The position numbers and the translations under genes were made by a program. DNA of 64,000 nucleotides from an uncultured Dokdonia sp. (GTDB lineage Bacteria; Bacteroidota; Bacteroidia; Flavobacteriales; Flavobacteriaceae), in the NCBI RefSeq assembly GCF_947492815.1, contig NZ_CANLOB010000002.1, positions 1 to 64,000 on the forward strand, given 5' to 3'. Below the pieces are notes generated by a model. That model made no database searches. It had not been told where the DNA came from and saw nothing but the letters and a program-made list of their open reading frames with translations. Within the stretch, counting starts at the first letter, position 1, and the number at the start of each line of letters is the position of its first letter. Positions 63,836 through 64,000 of this stretch are shown here, one piece after another.

Positions 63836-64000
63836 TCACTTTAATTCAGAGTTCAAATAATACTAAATTGTATTATGATCTAATTGATACTGATTTAGGT
63901 AATTATAAGTCAATTTCAAAAAAACTTCAAAATTGGATTGTAAATAACTCAGAGAGTCAGGATCTTGATATAGTAGAGTACATTAAGGAAAATATAGAAG
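63832..64000 (+). CDS. Partner of the ABC ATPase (5' part only)
   Basis: ATG at 63832 overlaps the ATPase stop and is preceded by AAAGGAGG (63823-63830), an unusually strong ribosome-binding site for this group. Fifty-six codons remain before the window edge: [20 protein letters not shown], then [16 protein letters not shown] and a charged helix. Too little is present to name a family. ATPases of this form are often followed by HNH or other nucleases; that is expectation from context, not seen here. Confidence 0.75.
   Translation, partial: MITLIQSSNNTKLYYDLIDTDLGNYKSISKKLQNWIVNNSESQDLDIVEYIKENIE

Overview
The window reads as the chromosome of a marine-type member of the Flavobacteriaceae (Bacteroidota). 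This is inferred from AT-rich DNA, TonB-dependent receptors and carboxypeptidase-regulatory-like proteins, type IX secretion (T9SS) sorting domains, promoters of the form TTG-N19-TAnnTTTG, almost no Shine-Dalgarno sites, a DUF4301 protein and a bacterial GGGP synthase. The palindrome CGCTTTCGCGAAAGCG recurs through the window in genes and between them. I cannot name the species from sequence alone.

Layout. 1-6.3 kb: a large secreted PKD-like adhesin cut by the left edge, an FkbM methyltransferase, a LamG/T9SS protein and a second methyltransferase. 6.4-12.5 kb: a thiamine-salvage block on the minus strand, with a TonB-dependent receptor behind a TPP riboswitch and, upstream, arfB, a DUF4301 gene, a NadR-like kinase, a PnuC-type transporter and a thiamine-binding protein. 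12.6-17.5 kb: housekeeping genes (GGGP synthase, phosphopantetheinyl transferase, ahcY, a lipoprotein, an Lrp regulator). 17.5-22.1 kb: a biotin-dependent acyl-CoA (probably propionyl-CoA) carboxylase operon followed by a tail-anchored ParB-like protein. 22.3-31 kb: an orphan VgrG-PAAR pair, small envelope proteins, a TPR histidine kinase with a LuxR-type regulator, and a beta-helix protein. 31-35.9 kb: an accessory zone with ssb, a RadC-like/BRO-N/IS1595-type transposase operon, a promoter-driven RNA ending in a compact tmRNA-like, alanine-type tRNA-like domain, a coiled-coil/helix-turn-helix-like protein and two very small basic peptides.

35.9-46.2 kb: a T9SS propeller gene with one in-frame stop, an unlisted 44-residue double-glycine-type (RiPP-like) precursor, a 151-bp MITE with 18-bp inverted repeats and 8-bp target duplications, an ECF-sigma operon, a 1-Cys peroxiredoxin, a VOC-bicupin protein and a flavin disulfide reductase. 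46.4-53.1 kb: acetate use (DUF4212 small subunit plus sodium:solute symporter, a TPR hybrid histidine kinase, acetyl-CoA synthetase). 53.1-55.5 kb: one outer-membrane-type gene between two arrays of variable hairpins framed by constant boxes. 55.7-64 kb: a type I restriction-modification operon (hsdR, hsdM, hsdS) whose start and stop codons overlap, continuing into an ABC-type ATPase and an unidentified partner cut by the right edge; this is probably a composite defence locus.

Most worth checking: the mini-tmRNA-like RNA near 34.7 kb, the RiPP-like peptide at 37.6 kb, the genome-wide type palindrome, the hairpin arrays, and the ATPase plus partner at the end of the restriction operon.
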